Part shown: in pieces, positions 11,676-23,840 of the stretch
Position numbering within the stretch: position 1 is the stretch's first letter
How the letters are laid out: each line of letters begins with the position of its first letter
Origin: Pyrenopolyporus hunteri
Lineage: Eukaryota > Ascomycota > Sordariomycetes > Xylariales > Hypoxylaceae
Direction: 5' to 3'
DNA: 64,000 nt
Assembly: GCA_902806595.1 (NCBI GenBank)
Contig: CADCXC010000010.1
Coordinates: 1,736,001-1,800,000 of the forward strand
Notes under the pieces: generated by a model
Told to the model about the DNA's origin: nothing
Databases searched by the model: none
Seen by the model: the letters and a program-made list of their open reading frames with translations, nothing else
Position numbers and translations under genes: made by a program

Positions 11676-14600
11676 AACGCCGTCACGTCCCCCGACGTGA
11701 CACGATCAAGGTCGAGCCGCACCTTCGACACGCCCCAGACCTCTCCCGCGGCAAATCGTGGAATCGTCTGCCCCCCCAGGTTCCCGAGGTCCAGCGCTAT
11801 CATACCGTCCATTTCCAATATCTCCGTCGCCAGGTGATCTATGGCGCCGTTAGATACGTCCCAGGACATCCCGTCCGCCATGTAGACGGGGTCCGCGATG
11901 CCGAAGAACTCGTTCAGCTGCTTCCTCTTGCTTATGAACAACGTGAACACCACCGAGGTGAAGCGGACGCCGCTACGACCGTCCTCCGGCCGCAGAGCCT
12001 CGAGCACGTTGGCGGCGACTTCGTCGTTCCGCATGAGCTCGTTGTTCCGGCTGAGCACGTCCTCTCGGAAGGCGTCCTTGACAATGTGGTATGGTTCCGC
12101 CTCGTACCGGAAGCTGATGATGAAATCAGGCCAGTCGTCGCTCGGCGCTTCGGACATGACCTTCCTGTTCCTGTTGAGGCCCCGGACGACTTGCCGGCGA
12201 TCGGCCCCGTGCCGCAGGAATTCGGCTAAGAGTTTGGCCCGGTATAATGGCGCGCGTTCATTGTAATTATTCTCCACGAATCTCCCGGCCAGAATTTCCT
12301 CGTTGCTCATCAACCCTAGGAAACGCTCCCACGCCGTCGTCTGTGGATCGCATGTGTTCGCGTCGTTGGGGTCGGCTCCGTGCTCTAGCAACGAAACCAT
12401 AAGCTGCGTTCTGGGTTCGAAATATTCAGAGTATATCAAACGACAGCGCCTTGTCACTAGCCGGAACGTTGTCGGGTGTATTAACCCATCCAAAGCAGAT
12501 TGAAGAAGCTCCGTGCATTGTTCCTTGGTGAGTTCCGGAAGCTGTGACATTAATGGTTGCTTAAGTCCACACATTACATAGAGCCCCAGCAGAGAGGTTA
12601 CTTTGGGTCGTTCGAGGGCCACCAGCCACCACCAGTTCAGATACTCGGGGATGTCGGACGGCAGGTGGTGCTGCGCAATCAGACGTAGAAGGTGTTCGCC
12701 TTGAGTCTCTAGTCGCTCTAGCAAGTCTCCTGGCAATTCTCCTCGCTCCCGCTCGATATCTTCGATAACCGATAAAGCCTCGAAAAGGTGTTCTCGATTA
12801 ATTTCGTAGTCTTTGGAAGTAGATAAGGACTGCAGTGGATGGTAAAACACGCACATGCTGCGGATGTGGTACAGTGCTTGGGCTTCCAATGGATCCCATG
12901 GTTCGCCAGATCCGCTGGAAGTAGATTTGAGTGTTTCTGGGAATTCGCGGAAGAAGTCGAAGACAGTCCTGTGTATGAAGTCGACCCTCATGTAACGAGC
13001 ATCCTCCATGTCAGATATCGGAATGGAGACTCTATCCCTGATTCTGCGAGACCTTGGTGTGACACGTAGCAAACCTCCACATCTTTGTTGTATGTGTATT
13101 AATGTGTGGTTGCAATCTTTCAGAACAGCTTCGATATTGTTATCTTCGAGAGGCCTGATATCTTTTTTGATCCCTAGATCCGTTAATGCCAAGGATAGTA
13201 CCGAGGGCTCGCCGTCGTCGTGACGGCGTCCCAAGAGCATAAGCCTAAAAATCCGGGTCGCTTGTTCTCTGTATCTGTCTTCGATTCGGGATAGGATGGC
13301 ACGGTATGTCTCATTGAGCCCAGGCGGGAGTTGCTCTATCCGGGATAACAATTCCTCGTAATCGTCGCCGTTCATCAAACCATCGATAACAGACGCGGTT
13401 GCTAAGCTGGCCCAGAGGAAAACACCCGCCGCATTAAGGGCCATCTCGTCGATCAAGACGCTTCGCTCCTCCTTAGACAGCAGGCTACTGTCACACGCGG
13501 CTCTAATGGTCCCCCCAATGAAGCGGCGGATGTCACCATCTGTAAGCTCCTGAAGGCGGATTTGAGGGTATGGCTCCAGCAACCGCTGAAAGATCGGCCA
13601 CGGACGACTGCTGACGACGCACTTGAAGTTTTCCATGGATTGCAACTTGCACAATAGCCGCAACAGTTCAGTAGGATTCTCCCCGCTTTCATCTAACCCG
13701 TCGATGAACAGACAAAGACCCAGGGGGGTCTCCGACTGTCCCAGGACTGTTGTAAGCACTTGCAGCAAACGCTCCTGTGTCCATTTACGGATACCGCCGT
13801 TAGGTTCAATGCCGTAGAACCGTACCAACTCCGGGGCTGTCGATAAGACCTGATATAGGATTGTCCGCAGAAAGCCCCGTTGGGTCCGTTGAAGTTCACA
13901 CCCCTGCGACCAGAAGAAATACGCCGCCCTGACAGCTTTCCTAGGGCTGGCCCATGATTCGATTGCCGTATCGGTCCTCTGATGCCCGGTAATAAATTTC
14001 ATGAAAGCCGATTTGCCTGATCCTGCGTGCCCTGAGAGCCAGAACAGGCCAGAACCAGACTCAAGCCATTGCAGTAGGTTCGGTGCTTTACGGTGGTAGT
14101 CTGCACCTAGATCGCTGTCTGTATTGTCATCACTGTCTGTATATTCGTCGCTATCCGTATCTTCGTCGCTCCTCAATGCCCATCCATATGTGTTCGGGTA
14201 CGTATTCTCAATTTGCTCTTCACGAGAAGATATCTCAGGGAAGAATAAGCTCGCGAGGACAGAATTTATAAGTTCCTGGCCGTAGCGAGGGGGCTTGTTT
14301 CCATCATTGGTGCTCAGGCTTTGCACCTGGGCCTGAAGTTCCCTTACTCCGCTGTAGATAGAGTCAAGTTTCTCATCTAGGATCTGGTCGAACTCGGACT
14401 TTCCTTCCTCTAGCTTAAGGACGAGATTTTGAACATCACTGCTTATGTTATCGAAATTTGGATCCGAGCGAAGAAGGCTCGGATCATGCCTCCTCCTATA
14501 AGCTCGAATTAGTCAAAGCCCCTAATTCATGGCCGAGGCGGCGTGACACCGAATAATACCTTAAGTCGAGGAGTAATTGAGTCTCAAGGGTTCTTTGGTA

Positions 14601-14972
14601 GAAAGAAAGCTCCTTCTCTAATTCCTTGATCACTCGCCCCTTGAGAAGTGCTTTGAAGCTCAATATCAGCTTGTTGCTGCTGCTCTGGCCAACTAGTCCT
14701 AATTCGTCCAATAATCTGTTTGCGGTGTCTCTGCATTTGCACGCAACTTCGAGCATGGCATAGTCTTCTGCCTGTGCCGATTTCCCTTGGGCTACCAATA
14801 GCTCGTTTCGAAGCGACTCTATCGTTCTCTTTAGGCCGGCAACGACTTGGCTCCGTGCCGGGTTGATTTGCCCAGTGTCAGATACTTCCTGGCAGATCTT
14901 AATGGCTTTGAGCCCCAAATCAACAACCTGAATTATATTACCAGCCAAAGCAAAAGCTGCGATGGCCTCCAT
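11663..14972 (-). CDS. NLR-like STAND protein with NACHT NTPase domain, 3' end replaced by LTR
   Basis: Fungal STAND/NLR proteins are intracellular switch ATPases, many linked to non-self recognition. Exons are 14972-14560 and 14495-11663, for 1081 residues. The 64-bp intron (donor GTATTA) brings the two frames together. Residues 1-150 form a helical N-terminal domain of the fungal NLR kind (MEAIAAFALAGNIIQVVD start). Residues 247-266 are an acidic TDSD repeat. The P-loop GHAGSGKS is at about 293-300 and the Walker B FIDGLDE at about 401-407. The remaining half has no obvious WD, TPR or convincing ankyrin array, though one DPNDA-type segment occurs near residue 840. The last four residues and the stop come from the right LTR, so the native C-terminus is lost. 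The gene body is free of RIP-like damage. Confidence 0.85.
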
Positions 14973-15938
14973 CTTCGTGGTGCACGTATCAGGGAGGTAG
15001 AGAAGGGAATGAGAAAGTCGTATTTCCTGCTTCCAAGTGGAACGTTCGTTCGTGGTGAGATATACTGCGGTTACCTGCCTGTATGCATAGCCACTCGTCA
15101 GCCAATCCCCGCTCAGGTTGACATGGCCGAAAGATGCCTTGCCATCAGATTGGTTCACTTTTCCTTAAATGGCCTAATGATGCGAGCCATTCTAGAGAAC
15201 CTATCCGGATCCTGAGTTCTGAGGTAACCCCGGAACTAATTCTTGAGAGAGCCCTCATTTACTTGGCTATAATTTCACGGCTTTCTAAGATACAAAAAAA
15301 TATTGTGCTAGGGATTAAATAAGATCGGTGTTTTTTTTCGCATTGCTTCGTTCCAAGGTCCTGTTCAAATTGCTCTTTCCGATCCATTAACCCGGGATAG
15401 TCGAAGCGCCTCTTACCGTTATACTCGGGAATCTTTTTTCTTTCCCCTTTTTAAAGAATCTTTCAGGTGTCTGATAGTATACTACCCGGGGCGAAAATTC
15501 TCGAGTGTCAGTGGCTATTCGGAAGGTTACTCGATCTCACTGGCGAGCGGGCCCGGCGAAATCGCAAAGCATCACAGGCCAGAATTAGGGGGATTGCGTC
15601 CTCTCCAGATGGTATTGGAGGGCATGAGACCTGGCCAGCACACTTTGATAATGATGTATGGAGATAGATCAAATCTCCATGCTTGGTATAACGATAGATT
15701 TACGCGCTAATACGAGGATCGGATGTTTTCTTTCGCTACTTGCTGGCGAAGATACTTTCATGGATAGAAAAACTACCTATAGCTGGATAGCGCCAGGAAA
15801 TATCCTAAATCAGAATGATATCAGCCCTGCCGCAACTCAAATAATGGCTGGTAAGAGACGTACTGTGCTTAGCCATACACTGAGTGCTGTACCGTGACGT
15901 GGACTGCCTCGCTTCTTTCGGGTAACTTTAGCAGAGCT
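14973..15938. other. Spacer between NLR-like gene and cyclophilin
   Basis: About 970 bp upstream of the NACHT gene start and downstream of the cyclophilin stop. The NACHT frame remains open upstream to 15158 (a 62-residue extension), but the start at 14972 matches the usual beginning of this N-terminal domain. A T-run lies at 15330. No other coding signal is seen. Confidence 0.4.
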
Positions 15939-16999
15939 TCACATTTCGCCACATTGAGCTACGACAACATCCATATCGGGAATGTCTCGTCCACGCCTAC
16001 CGGTCTTCGTTTTCTCTATCTTCTCAACCACGTCCATGCCGTCGACGACTTTGCCGAAGACAACGTGCTTCCCATCAAGGTGAGGGGTAGGCACTGTTGT
16101 GATGAAGAACTGAGATCCATTCGTATTCGGGCCCGAATTCTAGGGAACATTTAGTTAACGTAGTCAGGGGAGGATGAACCAAAGAACTCACGGCCATAGA
16201 GAGCAGCCCCTTCTCCGTGTGTCTCAGGGTGAAGTTCTCATCCGCGAACGATTTAGTACCGTAGATACACTTAAAAAGGGCGTTAGTATTTACATCCAGC
16301 TCATCCTCTCGAGTTGACTTACGGTGCTACCGGTGCCGTCGCCATTTAGGAAGTCTCCGCCCTGAATCATGAAGTTGCTAATCTACACCCTGTTAACATG
16401 ACATGGCTTTGATATTAGTCAAAGTAAACATACCACTCTATGGAACTTGCTGCCCTTATAACCTTGACTTTGACCGCGGCTATTCTTGGACTCGCCAGTA
16501 CAGAATTGGCGGAAGTTCTCGGCGGTGCGAGGGACAACATCCTTGAAAAGTTCGAATGTAATCCGGCCAAGAGGCTCACCTACGGCTAGTTAGAACTCAA
16601 CATAGTACGACGAAGTGCTAGGGCGAACTAGTCTCTAGGGAATCGGTACGCTAGTGTCCCTTGAAGTGAAGAGATGATGTCGATGAGGATATCACGTGAT
16701 ATTTATTCGGGAATTAAAGGTATTGGATGTAGGTAGGGGGTAGGTAGATAATCAATCTGCTACTGTTATGATCGTAGAAAAGTATGGGTAGGAATGGACG
16801 CGGAAACGCTTACCTCCGAGCGTGATGTCAAAGAAGACCCTAGAAGAAAAATTTCATATAATCAGTAGGGCAGCTCCGAAAGCCCGGTGTTTCCGAGAGG
16901 CGTAGCGTAGCCATCTCAGGTGAAATAAGATCCGAGATAAAACGGATGGCCTTAGACTTACAGAGGATTTCCGGAAGCCGGAAGCTGTGTCGGCGCCAT
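15939..16999 (-). CDS. PPIH: Peptidyl-prolyl cis-trans isomerase H (spliceosomal cyclophilin)
   Basis: Cyclophilins catalyse prolyl isomerisation; the H type associates with the U4/U6.U5 snRNP. Six exons on the minus strand: 16999-16962, 16839-16814, 16579-16434, 16382-16323, 16269-16192 and 16139-15939, totalling 182 residues. All five introns have GT..AG ends with donors GTAAGT, GTAAGC, GTATGT, GTAAGT and GTGAGT, and every phase joins correctly. The product starts MAPTQLPASGNPLVFFDIT, which is the H-type N-terminus, and ends VVVAQCGEM. Active-site residues are present: FHRV (Arg), QGGDF (Gln), NTNGSQFFI (Gln/Phe) and the HVVFGKV segment. The second intron is long for this window, about 233 bp. 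No single frame longer than 70 codons covers it, so it is easy to miss. Confidence 0.95.
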
Positions 17000-19900
17000 C
17001 CGGGATCGTTGGAAGAGATTGGTTTGGACGAGATGATAAGCCGTTCGAGATAATGGTATGATAACGAACGCTAAGAGTGGGTTGGCTACGTAAGTCCGTG
17101 GCTTTGAAGTGGTGTTGGGGTTCGGGTACGGGCACGAATTAACTGGTTGTGAAGCTCGAAGGAATTTGTTAATGGACGGTTGTACGCGCGAAGTTACTTG
17201 CCTGCCGCAGCGAACCTTACTGACCTCCCACATGCAGAAAAGATACAGCCAAGTACAGCCAGTCAGCTGGCAGAATCCACTAAATGACCTCTATAGAGGG
17301 GATGGCCGCGGGGCTAGTGGACCCATTCCAGTGGGGGACGGGACCTATAGTCCCTTTAGTCTCGAATCTCTGGTAAGTTCCGCAGAACTGGGGAAAGCGA
17401 CTCCTCGTTGGTACCATTGCCTTCTTTCTGGGACCTTCATTCATAACGCAGCTAACTTACATATCACATGTATCTTTCATAGGTAGACGTTATTATAAGT
17501 ACCTGGGTACTTAGAATATTACGCAAGCTCCTTATGCTCCGAGTTATTCGCAGGTACTTCCGTATTATACTGAGATGAGAATATCGAAAGATCGGGTTTC
17601 GTACCGTAGCGCTGTATAGATTCGACGAGAGACTAGCATTATAGATCCTCAATGCTAGGTTAAGCACCTACCCAAGACGGTAGCTGTACCCCTCAAAGAT
17701 CGACGACGATCACCCGTTCTAGAGAATGACCTCATGGACGACCCATACGGCTTCGACAGGCCAATGCGGTTGTTCTCCCCCGCCGTTCCACAATCGATGA
17801 TACCTATTCAGCTATAACGACGGTAAGTCGTGTCGGTGAGTGAAGCTTAACGGAACGTATGGGTTACGGAATCGTCGAGAAACGCCAATCTTCACACGCG
17901 CGGCCATGCGACTTCTAGATTCTCGTCTTCGCTCACGGTATCCCTTGGCACTCCCAACAGCCTCGTTGCTTTTCGGCCACTAACCCCGTCTGCCATTGGT
18001 TTGCAATGTGCCATATACTTGGCAAGCCATAGCCATTCTGGGCGCCAATAGAGGGCAGTGTCAACCCGTCTTATCCGAATGGCTTCACGGATTTTGCTCT
18101 ACAGGAATAAGAGAAGAGATAGAGCTAAGAGATAGCGACGTGCTATATTCCCTAAGGACCTGCGGAGGCTCATTTCTCTCTTCCGTTACCCACAAGATCC
18201 ACAACGATCTAAGATATTAGTAGATATGGAGAGGGGTTATTGGACGTAGGTATTCCAAATCTGAGTGCGGCTGAAACTAAATGGCCGCCTATCTAATAGG
18301 TATGCTTGTACGCCTAGGATAGGGTCGAACCGACTTATATGTAATAGATGGCGTGAATTTTGAGGCTGTACAAGTATTATATCCATGGCTAGTTGCAGAC
18401 GCATCTCCTATCGGGGCAATAAAGACGGCCGAGGCTTACTAGGTCGACGTCGCCATATGCTCGTCGATGGCTAGGTAGCACGTGTTATTGTTTCTATGCG
18501 TTATCACAATCCTATCTCGAGTCGTCGGGGTAGCAAATCATGTCGAAGGAGACCTTCGGTAACGCTATTAAAAAATTACGCCTAGAACTTCGGGCGAAGT
18601 CAGGGGGAAGATAAAACACGTAATCCGTGCTGTGCAATGTTTTCTCCGAGTGTAGTGCTAAATCATTCCAAATCCTTGTGGGCGGTGACGGCGTATCGGC
18701 GGATCTAGCAGCGAGCTACGCCCGTGGACCATGAGCCAATATTCTCTTCACCGTCGCTATCATTGCTAGACGCGACGTTATTTGACACCGGTCATCCGGC
18801 CTACGAGGCTCCCATCGGAGGAAGATGCGTCTTACTGTACGCTTGTTGCATCATCCCAAATACTATGTGCGTGACACTGGCTCTGCCACGCTTACGTAGC
18901 ACTCGCTGTAAAATCTTAGATCTGTACATCCTCGATTAGATCCCGATTTCCACTAAGCAAGCGGCACTCTCGGGATCCCGACTGTCGATGCGTATCTACA
19001 TGCAGCTCCAAGAGTCCGGTACGACAATCAACGGCTGGAATTGCCCGGTTGCCCGAGCTCGCAGGTCGATTCGGCTTGTTCGTATGCAAGGAATGCACAC
19101 GCGTATATACGGCTGTATGATAGTCTGTTGCAAACAGATGAGCGCAATGATGCTAACGTTTCGTGTTAGGTTGTGGATGTAGTACACGCCGCAATAACAT
19201 GCCAGGTCCTGTACAGTACATTACCTACCGAAGTTAGGTACCTAGGTAGGTACCTAGGTAATTAAATGGTAAACTTGTCCTAGGCTGGCTGCGAGTACGG
19301 CGGCGGCGCAGGGGAGCTGGAAATACCCCCATGTCGTAGGTAAGAAGAGAGTGTGCTGGCGCCATATTGCTATAGACGACCTAGAAGAATATAGTAAAGG
19401 CCGTACATTAGGCTGTATTTCTAAGTGCTTAGCTGCTTGCCGTTTACCGGGTTTCTAGAATGTCTAAGGCACCTGTCAACCGGAATTTGAGTTGGGCGCA
19501 TCCGTTCAGACTGCCTGTGTCAGCTGCTGCCGCGCCGAAAACCACATGTATGAGGCTTGGAGGAACTTGTAAGATCTGAGTTTTAGCACGTTGTAGCGAC
19601 GCTTTGAAACTGTAATAAAGTTCAGACCTTTCCTATCAAGCACATCAAGCACATGTATTATAGTTCCTACTACGTACCACCTACCTATATACGACCTATG
19701 TGTCGAGGCATGTGATGCATTAGACATGGCTACCCGGGATGGGAAACAGCATTGAACTTGCTTAACTGTTAAGACCAGACCTGACCGTTTTGCTCCCCGC
19801 CCGTTTATTTAGAGGGAAAAGAATAAAAAATAAAAACTCAAATTCAGTCAGAATGCAGCCAATCAAACCCCCATAAACCCCCGGTATCCGCAAGTCGCGT

Positions 19901-21147
19901 TGCCGATCTTCTGTCCTTTCCTTATTCTGAATGATTCATGATGTAATAAGACAACACACAAGCACCTAGTCGGATAGCCCTTCATGTGTATATGTCGTAT
20001 ATGTGTTGCATGGAAAAGAAGTTTGCTATCCAGGTGCCATTATCAGCTCCGTAGCACTGACTGGAGCTGGGCTGTGTTATTTGACAAATACCGACGGTGT
20101 AGATACCTGGATTACTTAAGATACGGGATGTATTTGTATTGACTACCACCGCCTGCCTTAGGTGAGTTAGGTGAATTTTTAGGACGGGATGCTGCTACCA
20201 CTCACATCATACTCATCAAGGTCTAAAATCAGTAGCCGAAACTCTATGGTTGATTACCCTCTACAATACATATACCTACCTATGTACCTAGGTACCTACC
20301 TGGCCTAGAGTTGCGCCTCCGTTTCCTTGTCCGGCTTAGACCTAGGCGCTCCTGCTCCTAGAAGCGCTGGGACTCATCCGTTGATTGGCTAATTGCGCGT
20401 TCCACCGCCACCTATCACTTACTTAGAGCCGACTAAGTATTCCGTACATACTGCCTAGTCCCAAAAAACCGCCCCAGTCGTCCAGCCCCGAACCAAGACC
20501 CCGTCTGCCACTTCCGTCTCGAAGTTGGTTGCTTCGCACACCTGCAAGCTTATTACCTAGTACATGGTAATATGTATCATAGGACCCGACGGCCCTGATA
20601 TGTGCGCTACAGGTATGTACAATACATAATCATGTAGTCCGCCCCCCCAAATCCTCCTTCCCCTTCCCGTGCGCTTTTCTACCCGTCACTTCCCTTGTCC
20701 TTTTGTATCTTGGAGTCGCACTTCTTTCTCCACCCTTTTTTCCCTTGGCTAACTACTGGCCCCAATTCTCTGGCCCGAAACTAATAGCGTACAACTTTCA
20801 AGACACACTATTCGATTCCTTTTGCCAACTTCCCACTCATCCGTAACTTGGCAACCCTTTCCGCCCGCGGTTTCTGCGACGGTCGGCATCATTCTGCTCT
20901 CTACAACACCGCCATCTCCCTCGCATCACCGCAAAGAGAATTCAAAGCAGCGCAGAATTTACGGTGCAATTCGGAATTCCCCCGCCTCGCGATATCTGGT
21001 TGGCAGTAAATGGCAGCGCCGCTCAGGATACGGCCGTGTTGATAGGATTCTCTGTCGAGGGCCTTTCGCCAATGACCTCCTCGCTTGACGATTAATCGGC
21101 TGTCCCGGAAATCTGTTTTTATCGTAGAGGACTCATCATTTGCGAAA
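17000..21147. other. Gene-poor 4.1-kb interval
   Basis: No frame here can be joined into a recognisable protein. Between about 17690 and 18220 some frames look weakly protein-like, for example a plus frame around 17703-17815 containing NDLMDDPYGFDRP, and 17996-18220; these could be a decayed gene. Palindromic TACCTAGGTA clusters occur at 19232-19262 and 20271-20302. The last 700 bp are pyrimidine-rich, with an inverted CCAAT box (ATTGG) near 20384, and probably form the promoter and 5' leader of the RING gene. Confidence 0.4.
19232..19262. repeat. Palindromic TACCTAGGTA cluster
   Basis: Two overlapping copies of GGTACCTAGGTA form a nested palindrome. Near-identical clusters recur in almost every intergenic region of this window (see findings). 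Confidence 0.8.
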
Positions 21148-22702
21148 ATGCCCGACTTAAATCACGTCCTGGCGAATGGCGCCACTTTCGTCGCAAGGGC
21201 TATTGAATATCAAGTTCGGCAGGCTACCGAGACGCCTTCGTCGACATCTTCGGCCTTTACCTCTACGTCTGGCACTCCCTCGCCGTCGACTGCGTCGCCA
21301 CCTCCTTCTCCGGACCCCTCCACCGGCGCCACCGGCAACAATGACCAGAACAATGGTGGCCAGTCGACTAATTCTCCCCTGCTATTCTTCGTTGCATTGG
21401 GGTTTGGCGTTGTTTTTACCAACCTCTGGTAAGCCATATTTGACGGCGTAGATGCTATACGTCGTCTCGCAATCTAACTTGTGGGATAGGATTATCGTCG
21501 GCGTGAAGTACTGTTTCCGGTATAATGCTCGTAATCGACAGCTGCGGGCGTTGGATGAGAATGGAGAACCCATCAATCTCGAGAACATGCCTACCAGGCC
21601 GCACCGGCGCCGTCGCGAAAAGAAGTTAATGACTATGGACGAAGTCAACGAAAAATTCCCGATGATGAAATATAAGGCCTGGGTGTCGGCGCGCGCAAGC
21701 GAAGGACTTCCAACTGCTGGAGGCGTCTCTGCACCGGCCAGCCGCGCGAACAGCGTACGAAGTGTCGAAGGCATCGTCCCGGAAATAGTACCAAAGGAGC
21801 AAGAATCAAACGAGGATCGTACTAACGCTAGCGCTGCTCCAAAGCCTACCGATCAAGAAAAATCGCGCTCGAACCCGGAGAGCAAAGATAACACGACTGG
21901 CGAAAATGTAACTGCCGACGACGCACTTGCCCCCGCGCAGACCGCGGAAAGCATAATAATGAAAGACCACGATCATCGTGGAAGCATGGATGAGGACGAT
22001 GACGATGAACAGATAGACGCTGCGCTACCTCCCGAACTCGTAGGTACGCAGGGTGATACATGCGCGATATGCATCGATACGCTCGAGGATAACGACGATA
22101 TTCGCGGGTTGACTTGCGGCCATGCTTTCCACGCTGTTTGCATCGATCCCTGGCTGACCAACCGGAGAGCTTCCTGTCCTCTCTGCAAGGCGGACTACTA
22201 TACGCCTAAACCACGTCCACCCCCGGCCGACGGTGATGCTACCAATCCTACATCTCCCAACGGAGACCCATCTCGAAATAACGGTCGCATGAATATGCCG
22301 AGAACTCCACAACGTACATTCACGTCATGGAGCAATTTCCGGGGGGCTCCGCGTGGCATGATTGCGGGTCGCTTCGGTGGCATCGGCGCGGACTCGTCAA
22401 GTTACGGCCGCCAGCCGCAGATATGGGAGAGGAATCGCTCGGAGCGCCCGCGAAACCAACGCCGCCACCACCATCATCCTCCTCCCGAATCTCAGCCGGC
22501 TGCCGCTGAGAACCCCGGTATATTCTCCAGAGTCCGCAGCCGTTTCCCGCCGCTCAGGCTAAATGAACTGATGCGAAGAGATCGCAACGGTCAGGCTGCT
22601 GAGTCAGAAGGGGTAACGGCCTCTGGCGCCAACGGCGGCGCGGATACCACGCCATCGCAGTTGGAAGCAGGTGTACGGCCGTCCACGACTAGGGCCAACT
22701 AA
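21148..22702 (+). CDS. Membrane-anchored RING-H2 zinc-finger protein (probable E3 ubiquitin ligase)
   Basis: Exons are 21148-21428 and 21490-22702, 497 residues. The 61-bp intron (GTAAGC donor, TCTAAC branch) splits the Trp codon in NLW-IIVGV. The start at 21148 gives MPDLNHVLANGATFVARAIEYQ; an in-frame ATG at 21085 would add 21 residues. A Ser/Thr/Pro-rich segment precedes one transmembrane helix around residues 80-100 (LLFFVALGFGVVF..IIVGV), followed by a basic HRRRREKK patch on the far side. The RING-H2 finger spans roughly residues 215-260: CAICIDTLEDNDD, then CGHAFHAVCIDPWL, then CPLCKADYY, with all eight ligands. The C-terminal third is disordered and His/Arg/Pro-rich. This is a conserved Pezizomycotina family; the substrate is unknown. 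Confidence 0.9.
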
Positions 22703-23840
22703 GAAATTCTAATCTCCATAGAGGTCGGCTTAATCAAGGGAATATATAAATCTTGCATTGTTTCATCACTTGTTCAACCATATCCTGTACACGACATCTC
22801 GACATGAGTCCTCATACCCCTGAGTATTTGCTTTTTTCTATCGACTTTCCTTTTCCCCATGAACTACGTCCTATCCGTCGGGTGATCGAACCGTCACCCG
22901 GCTTATTCACTGACCCAACGGGGGTCGGATAGGCTAAATAACGGAATATCAGAGCACGAGGCTGGTGAGGAGTTTGCGCCGCGTTGCGCACGGAGGAAAA
23001 TTCACGGGGGTTTTATCGTAATGTTTCGGGGGTTCGAGGTCTAGTCTAACCCGAGGACGTTCGAGGGTAGGACTGAGAACCTGGTCTGGCGTCGCAATGC
23101 ATCATCGCGGGAGTAGGCGGTCTTTTTTCCAGTTCCATTTTCTTCTTTTCCCACGGGGCGGCGGACTTGTACCCTAAAGAGTTCATAGTATGTACGGGGG
23201 GATGTGCGTATTACGGAGAGGCTCGGGGATTCTCTCTATCTTCCTTTCCCCCCTTTTCCTCTCTCTCTCTCTCTGCCTCTTCGAGCCGAGAGAGACCGGC
23301 TATCAGATACCTAGCTACCTAGGTGTGAAGACTTCTTCGCGTACGCGCGCCTTATACATACTACGTAGGGTAGCAGGCTGGCGGCAAGCAGAGCAAGATA
23401 GCAGAATGCGATGAGTTATTCACACTCTAAGCTATATGATAAGACTAAGGTGTATGTCCGTGCTTTTATAATGAGTCTCACCTAAGAGTCTCGCTTGGAT
23501 GATCATTTTGACTGGGTGATTAATGCTATTTATATACCTTGTTAGATACTAAGTCTATCGTTATGCTAGACTATTATCTCGTAGGCACGGGGTATCCGGG
23601 TAGGTAGGTAGGTATATATGGTAGGTATCTAATTTGGGGTTTCACGATATAATGCAGCGCTTTTTTCGTTGTCCTCCCGGTATTCGCTTATTTCTTTCTC
23701 TTGCTCCCCTTCTGCCCTATCCATCTCTCTCTGCCTCACACCAATCCACAATAGCTACTTAGATAAGTAGGCACCTAACCCACCCAAACTCGGACAGACG
23801 GACGGGCAGACAGGCAATAGATAGCCCCCTCTGTCCTCCC
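22703..23840. other. Intergenic interval, convergent 3' ends
   Basis: About 1.1 kb between the stops of the RING gene and the GPALPP gene. It contains a CTCTCTCTCTCTC tract near 23261 and a GGTAGGTAGGTAGG run at 23602-23616. No coding signal or RNA gene is recognised. Confidence 0.4.

Noticed and set aside
20822..21088. 88-codon frame just upstream of the RING gene
   Set aside because: Lies in the pyrimidine-rich leader, has no recognisable domain and is in another frame from the conserved start.
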